From assembly GCA_965201115.1 (NCBI GenBank), contig OZ241745.1:2604001-2668000 (forward strand): a DNA stretch of 64,000 nt, given 5' to 3'. The notes beneath the pieces were generated by a model that was not told the DNA's origin, ran no database searches, and worked only from the letters and a program-made list of their open reading frames with translations. This DNA is from JANQOH01 sp965201115 (GTDB lineage Bacteria > Pseudomonadota > Alphaproteobacteria > UBA7887). Shown here in pieces: positions 16,300-25,242 of the stretch (position 1 is the first letter of the stretch; every line of letters begins with the position of its first letter). The position numbers were made by a program, and so were the translations under genes.

Positions 16300-17076
16300 T
16301 CAGGGCGCGAGCGCGATCGCCGACAGCGCGCGCCCGTAGCCCGCCTCGCCGCGCCCGCGCGCGCGGCGATAGCTGAAAAACCGCTCTTCGTCGGCGCGGG
16401 TGTCGAGGCCGAGTTCCTCGACCTCGGCCACGCCGGCGCGCCGGAGGCGTTCGGCGACATATCCCGAAAGGTCGAACAGCCACTTTCCGCCGCGCGCGCC
16501 GGGGGCGAAATAGCGCAAGCCCCGCGGATCGCCGCGGCCCGCCGCGCGGCGAACCTCGTCGCCCACTTCGTAGGACGCCTGCGCGATGCAGGGGCCGACC
16601 GCCGCGCGGATGCGCTCCGGGTGGGCGCCGAGCGCCGTCATCGCCGCCACCGCGGCCTCGGCGACGCCGGCGACCGCGCCGCGCCAGCCCGCATGAACCG
16701 CCCCCGCGACTCCCGCATCCGCGTCCGCCAGCAGGACAGGCGCGCAATCGGCGGCCAGCACGCCCAGCGCGATCCCCCGCGTCGCCGTGACCAGCCCGTC
16801 GGCTTCCGGCGCCGCGCCCGCGAACGCGGCGCGGGCATGCACGACCGCGCGCCCGTGGACCTGGCGCGCCGTCAGCAGCGGCGCGCCGCCGAGCCCGAGC
16901 GCCGCGACGGCGCGCGCGCGGTTCCCGGCGACCGCGCGCGGATCGTCGCCCGAACCCGGCCCGCAATTGAGCGATTCGTATATCCCCCGCGAGACGCCGC
17001 CGCGCCGGGTAAAGAACCCGTGCGCGACCCCCGGCGCCGCGGCGAGCCCGGGCGCGGTGAGCGGCGCCGGGGTCAC
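16300..17076 (-). CDS. pgeF: Laccase-domain purine nucleoside/peptidoglycan-editing protein (PgeF/YfiH)
   Basis: A 258-residue cytoplasmic protein of the YfiH family. The metal-binding triad is visible: ARQVHGRAV (about 68-76), LAADCAPVLLAD (about 106-117) and HAGWRGAV (about 127-134). Family members cleave purine nucleosides or act on misincorporated muropeptides. The GTG at 17076 overlaps the midA stop as GTGA, confirming the start and translational coupling. The gene order lgt-midA-pgeF is common in alphaproteobacteria. Confidence 0.92.
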   Translation of the reverse strand: MTPAPLTAPGLAAAPGVAHGFFTRRGGVSRGIYESLNCGPGSGDDPRAVAGNRARAVAALGLGGAPLLTARQVHGRAVVHARAAFAGAAPEADGLVTATRGIALGVLAADCAPVLLADADAGVAGAVHAGWRGAVAGVAEAAVAAMTALGAHPERIRAAVGPCIAQASYEVGDEVRRAAGRGDPRGLRYFAPGARGGKWLFDLSGYVAERLRRAGVAEVEELGLDTRADEERFFSYRRARGRGEAGYGRALSAIALAP

Positions 17077-18152
17077 GCGGGGAACCCCGCCGGACGCGGG
17101 CCGCCGGGCGCGCCGAACGCGAGCGCCTGAAACAGCGTTCCCATGCCTTCCGGCGCCGTCAGGCGCGCCGCCGCGGCGTCGATCGACGCCGCGGCCTCCG
17201 GCGCCGCCCGTTTGAGCCGCGCCGCGCGAACGCCAAGGCCGAGCGCGCGGAGAAACGCCCCCTGCTCCTCGGGGCCGTAAACTTCCGCGCCGGCCTCGCG
17301 CGCCGCGCGCGCCAGCGCGTCGAAATCCACGCCCGCGGAAATGTCCGCGGCGCCAGGCGCCGCCAGCGGCGCCCATGCGCAATGGCGGCGCACGGCGCGC
17401 ACGCTGTTTCCGCCTCCGCCGCCGTAATCGACGATCAGCGCCGCGCCCGGGCCGTCGGCGACGCGGCGCGCGATCTCGCCGGCGAGCGTCAGCGCGGCGA
17501 GGCTTACCTCGGCGACCGCGCCGGGCCGGGGCGCGCGCCCCAGCGCGTCGAGCGCGCGCGCGGCGGGCGTCGGCCCCGGCGCGCGGCGCAACGCCAAGCG
17601 GTCATCGCCGTCGAGCCCCACCATGCATTCGCGCCAGCCGCGCTCCGCGCCGACGAATCGATGTACCGGCAAGGCGTCGAAAAACTCGTTGGCTATCAGC
17701 AGCATCGGACCGCGCGGAACGGTGGCGGGCGTGTCGTGCCACACCGGATCGGCGGCGCCGAGCGCGGCTTTCTGCGCCTTGCGCATGGCGGGGCCGATTT
17801 CCACCAGATGCAGGCGAATCGCCGCGCGGAAACCGGGCGCCTTGCCGGCGGCGCGCAGCAGATCCGCCATCAGCGCGCCGCGCCCGGGGCCGAACTCGAC
17901 CAGCATTACCGGGTCGGGCGCGCCGAGACGCCGCCACAGATCGGCGCACCACGCGCCAATCAACTCGCCGAACATTTGGCCGGTTTCCGGCGCCGTAACG
18001 AAATCGCCGCCCCGGCCGAGCGGATCGCGCGCCCGCGCGCCGCCGTAATAGCCGTGTTCCGGGTCGGCCAGCGCCAGCGTCATGTAGTGTGCGAACGAGA
18101 TCGGCCCCGTATGGCGGACTATGCGGCGCAGCCGCGCTTCGAGCGGCGTCAC
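17073..18152 (-). CDS. MidA/NDUFAF7-type SAM-dependent protein methyltransferase
   Basis: A 359-residue protein starting at a GTG that overlaps the lgt stop by GTGA. Signature segments are GPISFAHYMTLALADPEHGY (about 15-34), GDFVTAPETGQMFGELIGAW (about 48-67), VEFGPGRGALMADLL (about 82-96, SAM motif I) and IANEFFDALPVHRF (about 143-156). The mitochondrial homologue NDUFAF7 methylates an arginine of complex I subunit NDUFS2; the bacterial role is probably similar (inference from family). Confidence 0.93.
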   Translation of the reverse strand: MTPLEARLRRIVRHTGPISFAHYMTLALADPEHGYYGGARARDPLGRGGDFVTAPETGQMFGELIGAWCADLWRRLGAPDPVMLVEFGPGRGALMADLLRAAGKAPGFRAAIRLHLVEIGPAMRKAQKAALGAADPVWHDTPATVPRGPMLLIANEFFDALPVHRFVGAERGWRECMVGLDGDDRLALRRAPGPTPAARALDALGRAPRPGAVAEVSLAALTLAGEIARRVADGPGAALIVDYGGGGGNSVRAVRRHCAWAPLAAPGAADISAGVDFDALARAAREAGAEVYGPEEQGAFLRALGLGVRAARLKRAAPEAAASIDAAAARLTAPEGMGTLFQALAFGAPGGPRPAGFPA

Positions 18153-18970
18153 GGCGCGGCCCCGGCGCCGCGCGCGGGGCGCCGCGCGCGCCAAATCAGC
18201 CACAGGCCGGCCGCCAGCATCGGCGCCGACAGAAGCTGCCCCATCGTGACGCCGCCCGCGAGAAAGCCGATATGCGCGTCGGGCTCGCGCAACGTTTCCA
18301 CGGCGATTCGGAACACGGCGTAGCCCGCGAGAAACGCGCCCGTCGCCAACCCGCGCCGCTCCGGGCCGCGGCGGGCCAGCGCTATCCACGCCAGAATCGC
18401 AAACAGCGCCGCCCCCTCCAGCGCGGCTTCGTAGAGCTGGCTCGGGTGGCGCGGCGCCGCCCCGCCGGCCGGGAAAACCATCGCCCACGGCGCATCGGAT
18501 ACGCGGCCGTACAACTCGCCGTTTACGAAATTGGCGATGCGGCCGAAGAACAACCCGATAGGAACCGCGGGCGCGACCGTATCGGCCACGGCCAGCGGCG
18601 GCAGTTTCTCCTTGCGCGCGAACCACGCGAGCGCGGCCGCGACGCCAAGCAGGCCGCCGTGAAACGACATGCCGCCTTCCCAGATTCGGACGATTCGCAG
18701 CGGGTCGGAGAAAAACCCGTCGAGCCCGTAGAACAGCGTCGAGCCGACGCGCCCGCCGAGAATCGTGCCGAGCGCCGCCCAAAACAGCAGATCGTCGGCC
18801 TGGCGCCGGTCGAGCGGCGCGCCGCCGCGCGCGGCGAGAAGGCGCACGTAACGCCAGCCGAGAAGCAGCCCGGCGATATAGGCGAGCGCATACCAGCGCA
18901 CCGCCAGCGGCCCGATCGAGAACGCGACCGGGTCGATGGCCGGAAAGGCGAGCGCGAACGCCGCCGTCAT
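18149..18970 (-). CDS. lgt: Prolipoprotein diacylglyceryl transferase Lgt
   Basis: A 273-residue inner-membrane enzyme that transfers diacylglycerol to the lipobox Cys of prolipoproteins. Seven hydrophobic segments are present. The Lgt signature GLFFGRIANFVNGELYGRVS (about 140-159) includes the essential Arg and Asn, and HPSQLYEAALEG (about 178-189) and GGMSFHGGLLG (about 99-109) are also diagnostic. It heads the lgt-midA-pgeF operon, all overlapping by 4 bases or fewer. Confidence 0.96.
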   Translation of the reverse strand: MTAAFALAFPAIDPVAFSIGPLAVRWYALAYIAGLLLGWRYVRLLAARGGAPLDRRQADDLLFWAALGTILGGRVGSTLFYGLDGFFSDPLRIVRIWEGGMSFHGGLLGVAAALAWFARKEKLPPLAVADTVAPAVPIGLFFGRIANFVNGELYGRVSDAPWAMVFPAGGAAPRHPSQLYEAALEGAALFAILAWIALARRGPERRGLATGAFLAGYAVFRIAVETLREPDAHIGFLAGGVTMGQLLSAPMLAAGLWLIWRARRPARGAGAAP

Positions 18971-19084
18971 CGGCGCCGCGGCGGAAAAGCGGCGCGGGCG
19001 AACGCCCCGCGCGCGGCGCCGCCGGTGACCGCGTCCATCGGACCGGTCTATAAGACTGTCGGCGGAGATACAAGGAACGCTGCG

Positions 19085-19351
19085 ATGAACAAGGAAAGCT
19101 GGCCGTTCGACGACCTGGCGCGGGTCGCCGGAGGCGCGTGGTCGTCGGCAAGCGCGCTGCGCGAGGAATTCGAGGCGCGCGTGCGCGAACGCGTCGAGCG
19201 TCTGCTCGAGGGGATGGACCTGGTGCGCCGCGATGAATTCGAGGCCGTGCGCGCGATGGCGGCCAAGGCGCGCGAGGAAAACGAGGCGCTGGCGAAACGC
19301 ATCGCCGCGCTGGAAGCCGCCGCGCCCGGCGCCGCGCCGCGCGACCCCTGA
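19085..19351 (+). CDS. ubiK: UbiK-family ubiquinone biosynthesis accessory factor
   Basis: An 88-residue coiled-coil protein of the BMFP (brucella membrane-fusogenic protein) family. The N-terminal half is amphipathic (PFDDLARVAGGAWSSASALR) and the C-terminal half is a charged coil (MDLVRRDEFEAVRAMAAKAR). UbiK helps the aerobic ubiquinone-synthesis metabolon, binding UbiJ. SD AAGGAA precedes the ATG by 7 bases. It diverges from lgt. Confidence 0.88.
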   Translation: MNKESWPFDDLARVAGGAWSSASALREEFEARVRERVERLLEGMDLVRRDEFEAVRAMAAKAREENEALAKRIAALEAAAPGAAPRDP

Positions 19352-19384
19352 CCGCGGCCCCCGGGGAGAGCGGGCGAAAAACGG

Positions 19385-19413
19385 TTGCTCCCGCCCCCGC
19401 CATACCGTATATT
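19385..19413 (+). promoter_or_regulatory. Predicted sigma-70-type promoter for the YbjN-like gene
   Basis: TTGCTC (19385-19390) and TATATT (19408-19413) are separated by 17 bases, about 64 bases before the chosen GTG start. Proposed from sequence only. Confidence 0.55.
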
Positions 19414-19476
19414 GTGGCTTGGAGCGGCGCGCGCTACAATATGCGCGGCGCACGTCGCCGGGGACCGGGGGACGCC

Positions 19477-19983
19477 GTGGCAACCGAAATCTCGAGCATC
19501 GCAATCGCGCCGGAGCGCGAGCCGATCGACCTGGTGGAAGACCTGGTCAGCGCGCACCGCTGGGCCTATGAGCGCCGCGGCGACACCGAGCTCGCGGTGC
19601 AGATCGCCGGCCAGTGGTGCGACCTGCAAATGTGGTTCGCGTGGCGGCCCGACGCCCATTCGCTGTTCTTCACCTGCGCGCTGGATATGCGGGTGCCGCG
19701 CGGGCGCCGCCGCGAGATCTACGCGCTTCTCGCCGGCATCAACGAACGCCTCTGGGTAGGGCATTTCGAGCTGTGGTCCGCCGAAGGCTGGCCGACATTC
19801 CGCCATACGCTCGTCGGCGACCGCGGCGCGCCGGTCGCGCCCGGCGTCTTGCGCGAGGTCGTCGAGGCCGCGCGCGCGGAATGCGACCGTTACTACCCGG
19901 CGTTCCAGTTCGTGTTGTGGGGCGGCGAGAACGCCGAAAACGCCATCGCCGCGGCGGCGATGGACACCAAGGGGCGCGCCTGA
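19477..19983 (+). CDS. YbjN-domain protein
   Basis: A 168-residue cytoplasmic protein. It opens with a GTG at 19477 (GGGGACCGGGGGA before it) rather than the ATG at 19414, which would fall just past the predicted -10. The YbjN fold pattern is visible: an N-terminal helix (DLVEDLVSAHRWAYERRGDT), paired strands (QWCDLQMWFAWRPDAHSLFF), a tunnel helix (IYALLAGINERLWVGHFELW), and a C-terminal helix with YYPAFQFVLWGG. YbjN proteins act as chaperone-like or sensory regulators in enterobacteria; the role here is unknown. It is followed after 1 base by proC, as in many alphaproteobacteria. Confidence 0.87.
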   Translation: MATEISSIAIAPEREPIDLVEDLVSAHRWAYERRGDTELAVQIAGQWCDLQMWFAWRPDAHSLFFTCALDMRVPRGRRREIYALLAGINERLWVGHFELWSAEGWPTFRHTLVGDRGAPVAPGVLREVVEAARAECDRYYPAFQFVLWGGENAENAIAAAAMDTKGRA

Positions 19984-19984
19984 G

Positions 19985-20809
19985 ATGGGAGAGCGCATCG
20001 TGCTTGTGGGCGGCGGCCGCATGGGCGGCGCGCTGCTCGCCGGCTGGCTGGCCGAGGGGACGGTCGCGCCCGCCGACGTCGCGGTCGTGGAGCCCGCCGC
20101 CGGGGCCGCGGACGCCCTCCGCCGCGCGCACGGGGTGCGCGTCGCGGAGGGGCCGGAAGCCGCCGGCGCGTCGCCGTCGCCGGCGCTGGTGCTGTTTGCC
20201 GTCAAGCCGCAGGTCATCGGCGGCGTGCTGCCGCGTTACGCGCCGATGGCGGAGCGGGCGCCGCGCCCGGTCTTCCTGTCGATCGCCGCCGGGACGACGC
20301 TGGCGGCGCTGGCCCGGGGGCTGGGCGCGGAGGCCGCCATCGTGCGCGCGATGCCCAATACGCCGGCGGCGATAGGGCGCGGCATAACCGTGGCCTGCGC
20401 CAACGCCCGCGTCTCGCCGGCCATGACCGAACTGTGTACGCGCCTGCTCGCCGCGGTGGGCGAAGTGGCGTGGATCGACGACGAAGCGCCCATGGACGCG
20501 GTAACGGCGGTATCGGGCAGCGGGCCGGCCTATGCGTTTCTGTTGATCGAGTGCCTCGCCGACGCCGGCGTCGCCGCCGGTCTCGACCCCGCCCTGGCGC
20601 AAAGGCTCGCGCGCGCGACGGTCGCCGGCGCGGGCGCGCTCGCGAGCGGGTCGCCGGACTCCGCCGCAACCCTGCGCCGCAACGTCACCAGCCCGGGAGG
20701 GACGACGGCCGCCGCGCTGGATGTGTTGATGGGCGAAAACGGCCTGGCGCAGCTCATGACAGAGGCCGTGCGCGCCGCCGCCCGCCGCAGCAGGGAACTC
20801 TCGGGCTGA
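19985..20809 (+). CDS. proC: Pyrroline-5-carboxylate reductase
   Basis: A 274-residue enzyme for the last step of proline synthesis, reducing pyrroline-5-carboxylate with NAD(P)H. The Rossmann loop is VGGGRMGGALLAGW (about 8-21), VRAMPNTPAAIGRGITVACA (about 119-138) is the substrate region, and AVSGSGPAYAFLLIECLADA (about 176-195) with LRRNVTSPGGTTAAALDVL (about 231-249) form the dimer/active site. Length and motifs are complete. It probably shares a transcript with the YbjN-like gene. Confidence 0.96.
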   Translation: MGERIVLVGGGRMGGALLAGWLAEGTVAPADVAVVEPAAGAADALRRAHGVRVAEGPEAAGASPSPALVLFAVKPQVIGGVLPRYAPMAERAPRPVFLSIAAGTTLAALARGLGAEAAIVRAMPNTPAAIGRGITVACANARVSPAMTELCTRLLAAVGEVAWIDDEAPMDAVTAVSGSGPAYAFLLIECLADAGVAAGLDPALAQRLARATVAGAGALASGSPDSAATLRRNVTSPGGTTAAALDVLMGENGLAQLMTEAVRAAARRSRELSG

Positions 20810-21008
20810 ATCCTTGCGGGATCGAGCATGTTTTCACGGGTACGGGCCGCGCGGCGGGCGCGAAACGCGCCGGCGCGACCGTGAAATCGTTTCGCGGCCG
20901 GTCGAAATCGCGGCGGTCGTCCTCGTTGAAAACGATTGGCCGGCGGCGTCTCGCGGCCTTCGCGCCGCGCCGTTATAGTGCCGCCGCACACCTACCGGCT
21001 CCGCGCGC

Positions 21009-22043
21009 ATGATACGTGTCATCCTGCTGTACGGCGGCCTGGCGGTCGCCGCCCTCCTCTATACGGGCTACTGGTTCGTAATGGCCGACCGCGCCGACCG
21101 GGTCATCGACTCCGAGGTCGCGGATCTCGACGCCCGCGGCGTCGCGGCGTCGTGGGACAAGCGGCGCATGGCGGGGTATCCCTACCGCCTGACGGCGGAG
21201 TTCACGGGGCCCGCGCTCGCCTGGTCGGGCGGCGGCTCCGAGTGGCGGTGGCGAGGCGGTTCGGCGACGGGCCATACGCAGCCGTGGAACACGCGCCAGT
21301 ATATCGCTTTCCTGGAGGGCGGCCATGTTCTGCGCCGCTCGCGCGGCGGCGAGACGCAGGAATACCGCATCGCCGCCGATCCCGCGCGGACGAGCCTCGA
21401 GCTCGACGACTCGTGGCGCCCGGACCGCATCATCGCCGATCTCCACAACCTCTCCGTCCGGCGGGCGGACGGCGGCTTCGCCATCAAGGCCGACGAGGCG
21501 CTGGCGGCGGCCGAGTTCGAGGATGGCGTTATCGAGTTCATCCTGCGTGTCGCCGCCGTGACCGTCGAAGACGCCGCGGGCGCGCCGCTTGCGCCGCGCA
21601 TCGACGAGTTTTTGGCCGATACCGAGTTGTCGGGGCCGCCCCCGGCGGGTTGGTCGGCGGAGGCGCTGGCGGCCTGGCGCGACGGCGGCGGCGAGTTGAA
21701 ATTGCGCGGCATCGGCATCGAGGCCGGCCCCATGATCCTGCGCGGCGTGGGCAGTCTGACCCTCGATTCGGAGCTGCGCCCGCAGGGCTCCATCGCCTCC
21801 CGAATCGCCGGGTTCCCCGAGCTCGTCGATCTGCTGCTCGCCGAGGGCGCGATCGGCGACGACGCGGCGATGGCGCTGCGCGTGGCCGTGGGGCTGCTCG
21901 CCGAGGCGCCGGAAGGCGGCGGACCGCCCGAGGTCAAGGCGCCGCTGTTCCTGCGCGACGGCTTCCTGTCGATCGGCCCCGTCCCGATCGTCGAGCTGAA
22001 GCCGATCGCCGGCCCGCCCCCGGATCCGCCGCCCGAAAGCTGA
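21009..22043 (+). CDS. DUF2125 domain protein, membrane-anchored
   Basis: A 344-residue protein with one N-terminal transmembrane segment (VILLYGGLAVAALLYTGYWF) and a large, beta-rich periplasmic domain. The DUF2125 landmarks are a conserved Gly/Tyr-Pro motif (KRRMAGYPYRLTAEF, about 53-67) and the paired WRWRGGSATGHTQPW region. The family is confined mainly to alphaproteobacteria and resembles lipid-transport/AsmA-like proteins at fold level; function is not established. A TATAGT at 20974-20979 may be its -10 element. Confidence 0.85.
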   Translation: MIRVILLYGGLAVAALLYTGYWFVMADRADRVIDSEVADLDARGVAASWDKRRMAGYPYRLTAEFTGPALAWSGGGSEWRWRGGSATGHTQPWNTRQYIAFLEGGHVLRRSRGGETQEYRIAADPARTSLELDDSWRPDRIIADLHNLSVRRADGGFAIKADEALAAAEFEDGVIEFILRVAAVTVEDAAGAPLAPRIDEFLADTELSGPPPAGWSAEALAAWRDGGGELKLRGIGIEAGPMILRGVGSLTLDSELRPQGSIASRIAGFPELVDLLLAEGAIGDDAAMALRVAVGLLAEAPEGGGPPEVKAPLFLRDGFLSIGPVPIVELKPIAGPPPDPPPES

Positions 22044-22073
22044 CCCGCGCGGTCCCGCGCGGCGCCGGGGGCG

Positions 22074-22961
22074 TCACGCCTGGCGGGCCTCGATCACCTC
22101 GCGCCGGACGCCGCGCGTTTCGGTGAAGACGCGCTCCAGCGCCTCGCCGTCGCCGCGGCGGATGGCGCCTTGCAGCGCCGCCAGGTCGTCCAAGAATATC
22201 CCCAGCATCTCAAGCACCGCGCCGCGGTTGTTGAGGAATATGTCGCGCCACATCGTCGGATCGGAGGCGGCGATGCGAGTGAAATCCCGAAAGCCGCTGG
22301 CGGCGTATTTTATGACCTCCGCGTGCGCGCGCTCTTCCACGTCGAACACCGTGGAGACGATCGTGTAGGCGATCAGGTGCGGAATATGCGAGGTGATGGC
22401 CAGCACGCGGTCGTGATGTTCGGCGCTCATCGTATCGACCTGGCTGCCGAGCGCGCGCCACAGGGCGGCGACGCGCTCCGCCGCCGCCGGATCCTCGCCC
22501 TCGACCGGCGTCAATATGCACCAGCGGCCCTCGAAGAGTTCGGCGAACCCGCTTGCCGGGCCGGAATGCTCCGTGCCGGCGATGGGGTGGCCGGGCGCCA
22601 GCGCCACGCCTTCGGGGAGCAGCGGGCGCACCGTGTCGATAACCGCCTGCTTGACCGAGCCGACATCGGTGACGATGGCGCCCGGCTCGAGGCCGGGCCG
22701 CATGGCTTCCACGACCGCGCGGTTGGCGCCCACCGGAACGCCCAGTATCGCCAGGTCGGCGCCCGCGACCGCGCGCGCCGGGTCGTCGTGCATCGTATCG
22801 ACGATATCCAGCGCTTCGGCTTCGGCGCGGGTTTCGGCGCTGCGCGACCAGGCCGCCACCGCGCCGGCGAGGCCGCGCGCCCGCAGGCCGCGCGCGATCG
22901 AACTGTTGATCAAACCGATTCCGAGCAACGCCACGCGGCGGAACAGCGGCGCGTCAGACAC
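22074..22961 (-). CDS. tyrA: Prephenate/arogenate dehydrogenase
   Basis: A 295-residue NAD(P)-dependent enzyme of tyrosine synthesis. It starts at the GTG at 22961, 8 bases inside the preceding gene. Motifs: VALLGIGLINSSIARGLRAR (about 10-29, nucleotide loop), VTDVGSVKQAVI (about 102-113), GHPIAGTEHSGPASGF (about 127-142, catalytic His/Ser region), and HIPHLIAYTIV (about 197-207). The hisC-type aminotransferase often found between the chorismate mutase gene and tyrA is absent here. Confidence 0.94.
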   Translation of the reverse strand: MSDAPLFRRVALLGIGLINSSIARGLRARGLAGAVAAWSRSAETRAEAEALDIVDTMHDDPARAVAGADLAILGVPVGANRAVVEAMRPGLEPGAIVTDVGSVKQAVIDTVRPLLPEGVALAPGHPIAGTEHSGPASGFAELFEGRWCILTPVEGEDPAAAERVAALWRALGSQVDTMSAEHHDRVLAITSHIPHLIAYTIVSTVFDVEERAHAEVIKYAASGFRDFTRIAASDPTMWRDIFLNNRGAVLEMLGIFLDDLAALQGAIRRGDGEALERVFTETRGVRREVIEARQA

Positions 22962-23828
22962 GCGGCGCCTCGCCGGACAGGCGGATCGGGCGCGCATAGC
23001 TCCCCAGCGCCGCCGCTTCGCCGAAGCGCTCGGCCAGCGCCCGCAACGGCGGCGCGCCCGGCGCGAAAAACCCGTCGGCGACGATCAGATACGACGTCTG
23101 TTCGGGTTTGTCCGGGTCGCGCCAGACCGCCAGGGTTTCGGCTTTCAGGCCGCTTTCCCCGAGATCGCGCCGCAACCGGTCGCGGCTTACGTCGCCGACG
23201 CGCTCCAGCGCCGCGACGGTGGCGTCGTTCCCGGTCTCCTCCGGCGCCAGTTTCGCCACCGCCCACGCCCCTGCGGGATCGGCGCTGACGGCGTCTTCGC
23301 TCCAGAACGGCAGCCGGGCGACAATGCGCGGCGCGCGCTCTACATTCGACGCCAAAAGCCGCCACCACGCCGCCTCGGTATGGTCGCCGCCGTCGGGGAC
23401 CGGTATCACGCCTACCGCGATATTGCCGCGCCAGACGTCGTGGATGACATGGCGGTTGCTCGAATACTCGCGCAGCGGCGTGGCCGAGCCGAAATGGTCG
23501 CGCGCGAGATCGCGGCAACGACCGCCGCCGCCCGCGGCGACGACCCCGACCGACATCTCGCCCTGGATCGACACCTGGCCGGCCAGCAGCTCGCGCCACA
23601 TGCGCAGCAGCGCGGCAGCGGAAACGCGCCCCGGTGCCGGGCGGCCAGCCGGCGCAGTATCCGCGCCTCGCGTCCGGGGCGCAGCGCCAGCGGCCCATCG
23701 CCGCCGCGGCGCTTCAGCGCCGAAATGCGGCCGACGATCTCCGTGCGCCGCACCAGGGCGTCGTGCAGGCCATCGTCGATCGCGTCGATTTCGCGGCGCA
23801 GGTCGTCGAGAGATCGATCGTGCGTCAT
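22954..23828 (-). pseudogene. Chorismate mutase / prephenate dehydratase-like gene with an apparent frameshift
   Basis: The frame from the ATG at 23828 encodes a type II chorismate mutase N-terminus (DLRREIDAIDDGLHDALVRR, then RPGREARILRRLAARHRGAF). After FPL the frame is lost. The expected continuation ALLRMWRELLAGQVSIQGEM lies in another frame, as if one base were missing near 23608-23620. From there 215 codons run to 22954 and resemble the degenerate prephenate-dehydratase-like domain usual in alphaproteobacterial chorismate mutases (DPDKPEQTSYLIVADGFFAP near the end). Either the gene is inactive, or this is a sequencing error, or the second part restarts at ATG 23601. It overlaps tyrA by 8 bases, so the pair is a tyrosine/phenylalanine operon. 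Confidence 0.75.
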
Positions 23829-23966
23829 GACCGTGGCGATGGGCGGCGCGGCGCGCGTGGCCGCGGCAAGGATCGGAGTGCGGGAGACACTAGCCCCGAA
23901 CCGCCGCCAAGGCAAAGAAGCATCGGCGCGGCGCGCCCCGGAAGCGCCCGCGGCGCCGAACCGGCA

Positions 23967-23995
23967 TTGACGCCGCGCGCCGGTCTCCATACCTA
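23967..23995 (+). promoter_or_regulatory. Predicted sigma-70-type promoter for metX-metW
   Basis: TTGACG (23967-23972) and TACCTA (23990-23995) are 17 bases apart, in the divergent gap between the chorismate mutase gene and metX. The ATG at 23995 falls at its -10, which argues for the metX start at 24058. No SAM riboswitch pattern was recognised. Confidence 0.6.
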
Positions 23996-24057
23996 TGGCG
24001 GCCCTTGCGAAACATTGCCGCGGGCCTCCGGGAAGCGGAACGCCCGCCCGCACCGCC

Positions 24058-25242
24058 ATGCGCGACACCGCTGAAGAAACCCCGGGGCCGGCGCCCGCGC
24101 CGCGCGCGCGCGCGGCGCACGAACCCACCGCGCGCCTGGCGGAGCGGCGCCCGCTCCGGCTCGCCTGCGGCGTCGAACTCGGCCCCATAGACGTCGCCTA
24201 CCGCACTTGGGGCGCCCTCGACGCCGAGCGCGGCAACGCCATACTCGTCTGCCACGCCCTTACCGGCGACCAATACGCGGCGGGAACCAACCCGGTTACC
24301 GGCCGCGCCGGGTGGTGGGACGGCATGGTGGGCCCGGGCAAGCCGCTCGATACCGACCGCTTCTTCGTGGTGTGCGCCAATGTGCTCGGCGGCTGCATGG
24401 GAACCACGGGCCCGGGCTCCATCGACCCCGCCGCCGGCAAGCCCTGGAACATGAACTTTCCCGTCATCACCATCGGCGACATGGTGGAGGCCCAGGCGCT
24501 GCTGCTCGACCGGCTGGGGATCGGCGAGCTGCTCGCCGTGGTCGGCGGGTCGATGGGCGGGATGCAGGCGCTGGAATGGGCGCGGCGCTTTCCGCGGCGC
24601 GTGCGCGCCGCCGTGCCGATCGCCTGCGCCGCGCGGCACACGGCGCAGAACATCGCCTTTCACGAGGTCGGCCGGCAGGCGATCATGGCCGACCCCGGCT
24701 GGCGCGGCGGCGATTACGCCGCCTACGACACGCGCCCCGGCCAGGGCCTCGCGGTGGCCCGCATGGCCGCGCACATAACCTATCTGTCGGAAGAAGCGCT
24801 GCACCGCAAGTTCGGGCGCGGGCTGCAAGACCGCAACCGGCCCACTTTCGGCTTCGACGCCGATTTCCAGGTGGAAAGCTATCTGCGCCACCAAGGGCAG
24901 AGTTTCGTCGAGCGCTTCGACGCCAATTCCTATCTCTACATCACGCGCGCGATGGACTATTTCGATCTCGCCGCGCCGCACGAGGGGCAGCTGCACGCCG
25001 CCTTCGCCGGAACGCCGGTGCGCTTCTGCGTGATTTCGTTCAGCAGCGACAGGCTCTTCCCCACCGCCGAGAGCCTCGCCATCGTTCACGCGTTGAACGG
25101 CAGCGCGGCCAACGTGAGTTTCGTCGAGATCGAGACCGACAAGGGCCACGACAGTTTCCTTCTGGACGAACCGGAATTTTCCGCCATTCTCTCGGGTTTT
25201 CTCAACAGCGCCGCCGCGGCGTGCGGCGCGGCGGCGCCGTGA
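24058..25242 (+). CDS. metX: Homoserine O-acetyltransferase
   Basis: A 394-residue alpha/beta-hydrolase enzyme that acylates homoserine in methionine synthesis. The nucleophile elbow is GGSMGGMQALEWARRFP (about 163-179); Asp and His of the triad are in SSDRLFP (about 326-332) and DKGHDSFLL (about 359-367). The oxyanion region CHALTGDQYAAG (about 63-74) is also present. The length is slightly long due to an Ala/Pro-rich N-terminus, so a later start cannot be excluded. The stop overlaps metW by GTGA. Confidence 0.94.
   Translation: MRDTAEETPGPAPAPRARAAHEPTARLAERRPLRLACGVELGPIDVAYRTWGALDAERGNAILVCHALTGDQYAAGTNPVTGRAGWWDGMVGPGKPLDTDRFFVVCANVLGGCMGTTGPGSIDPAAGKPWNMNFPVITIGDMVEAQALLLDRLGIGELLAVVGGSMGGMQALEWARRFPRRVRAAVPIACAARHTAQNIAFHEVGRQAIMADPGWRGGDYAAYDTRPGQGLAVARMAAHITYLSEEALHRKFGRGLQDRNRPTFGFDADFQVESYLRHQGQSFVERFDANSYLYITRAMDYFDLAAPHEGQLHAAFAGTPVRFCVISFSSDRLFPTAESLAIVHALNGSAANVSFVEIETDKGHDSFLLDEPEFSAILSGFLNSAAAACGAAAP

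Noticed and set aside
23829..24057. SAM riboswitch upstream of metX
   Set aside because: The divergent gap has a good promoter but none of the conserved SAM-I or SAM-II pseudoknot sequences that I could recognise.
23995..24057. Longer metX start at ATG 23995
   Set aside because: It coincides with the predicted -10 hexamer and would add a Pro/Gly-rich tail absent from the family.
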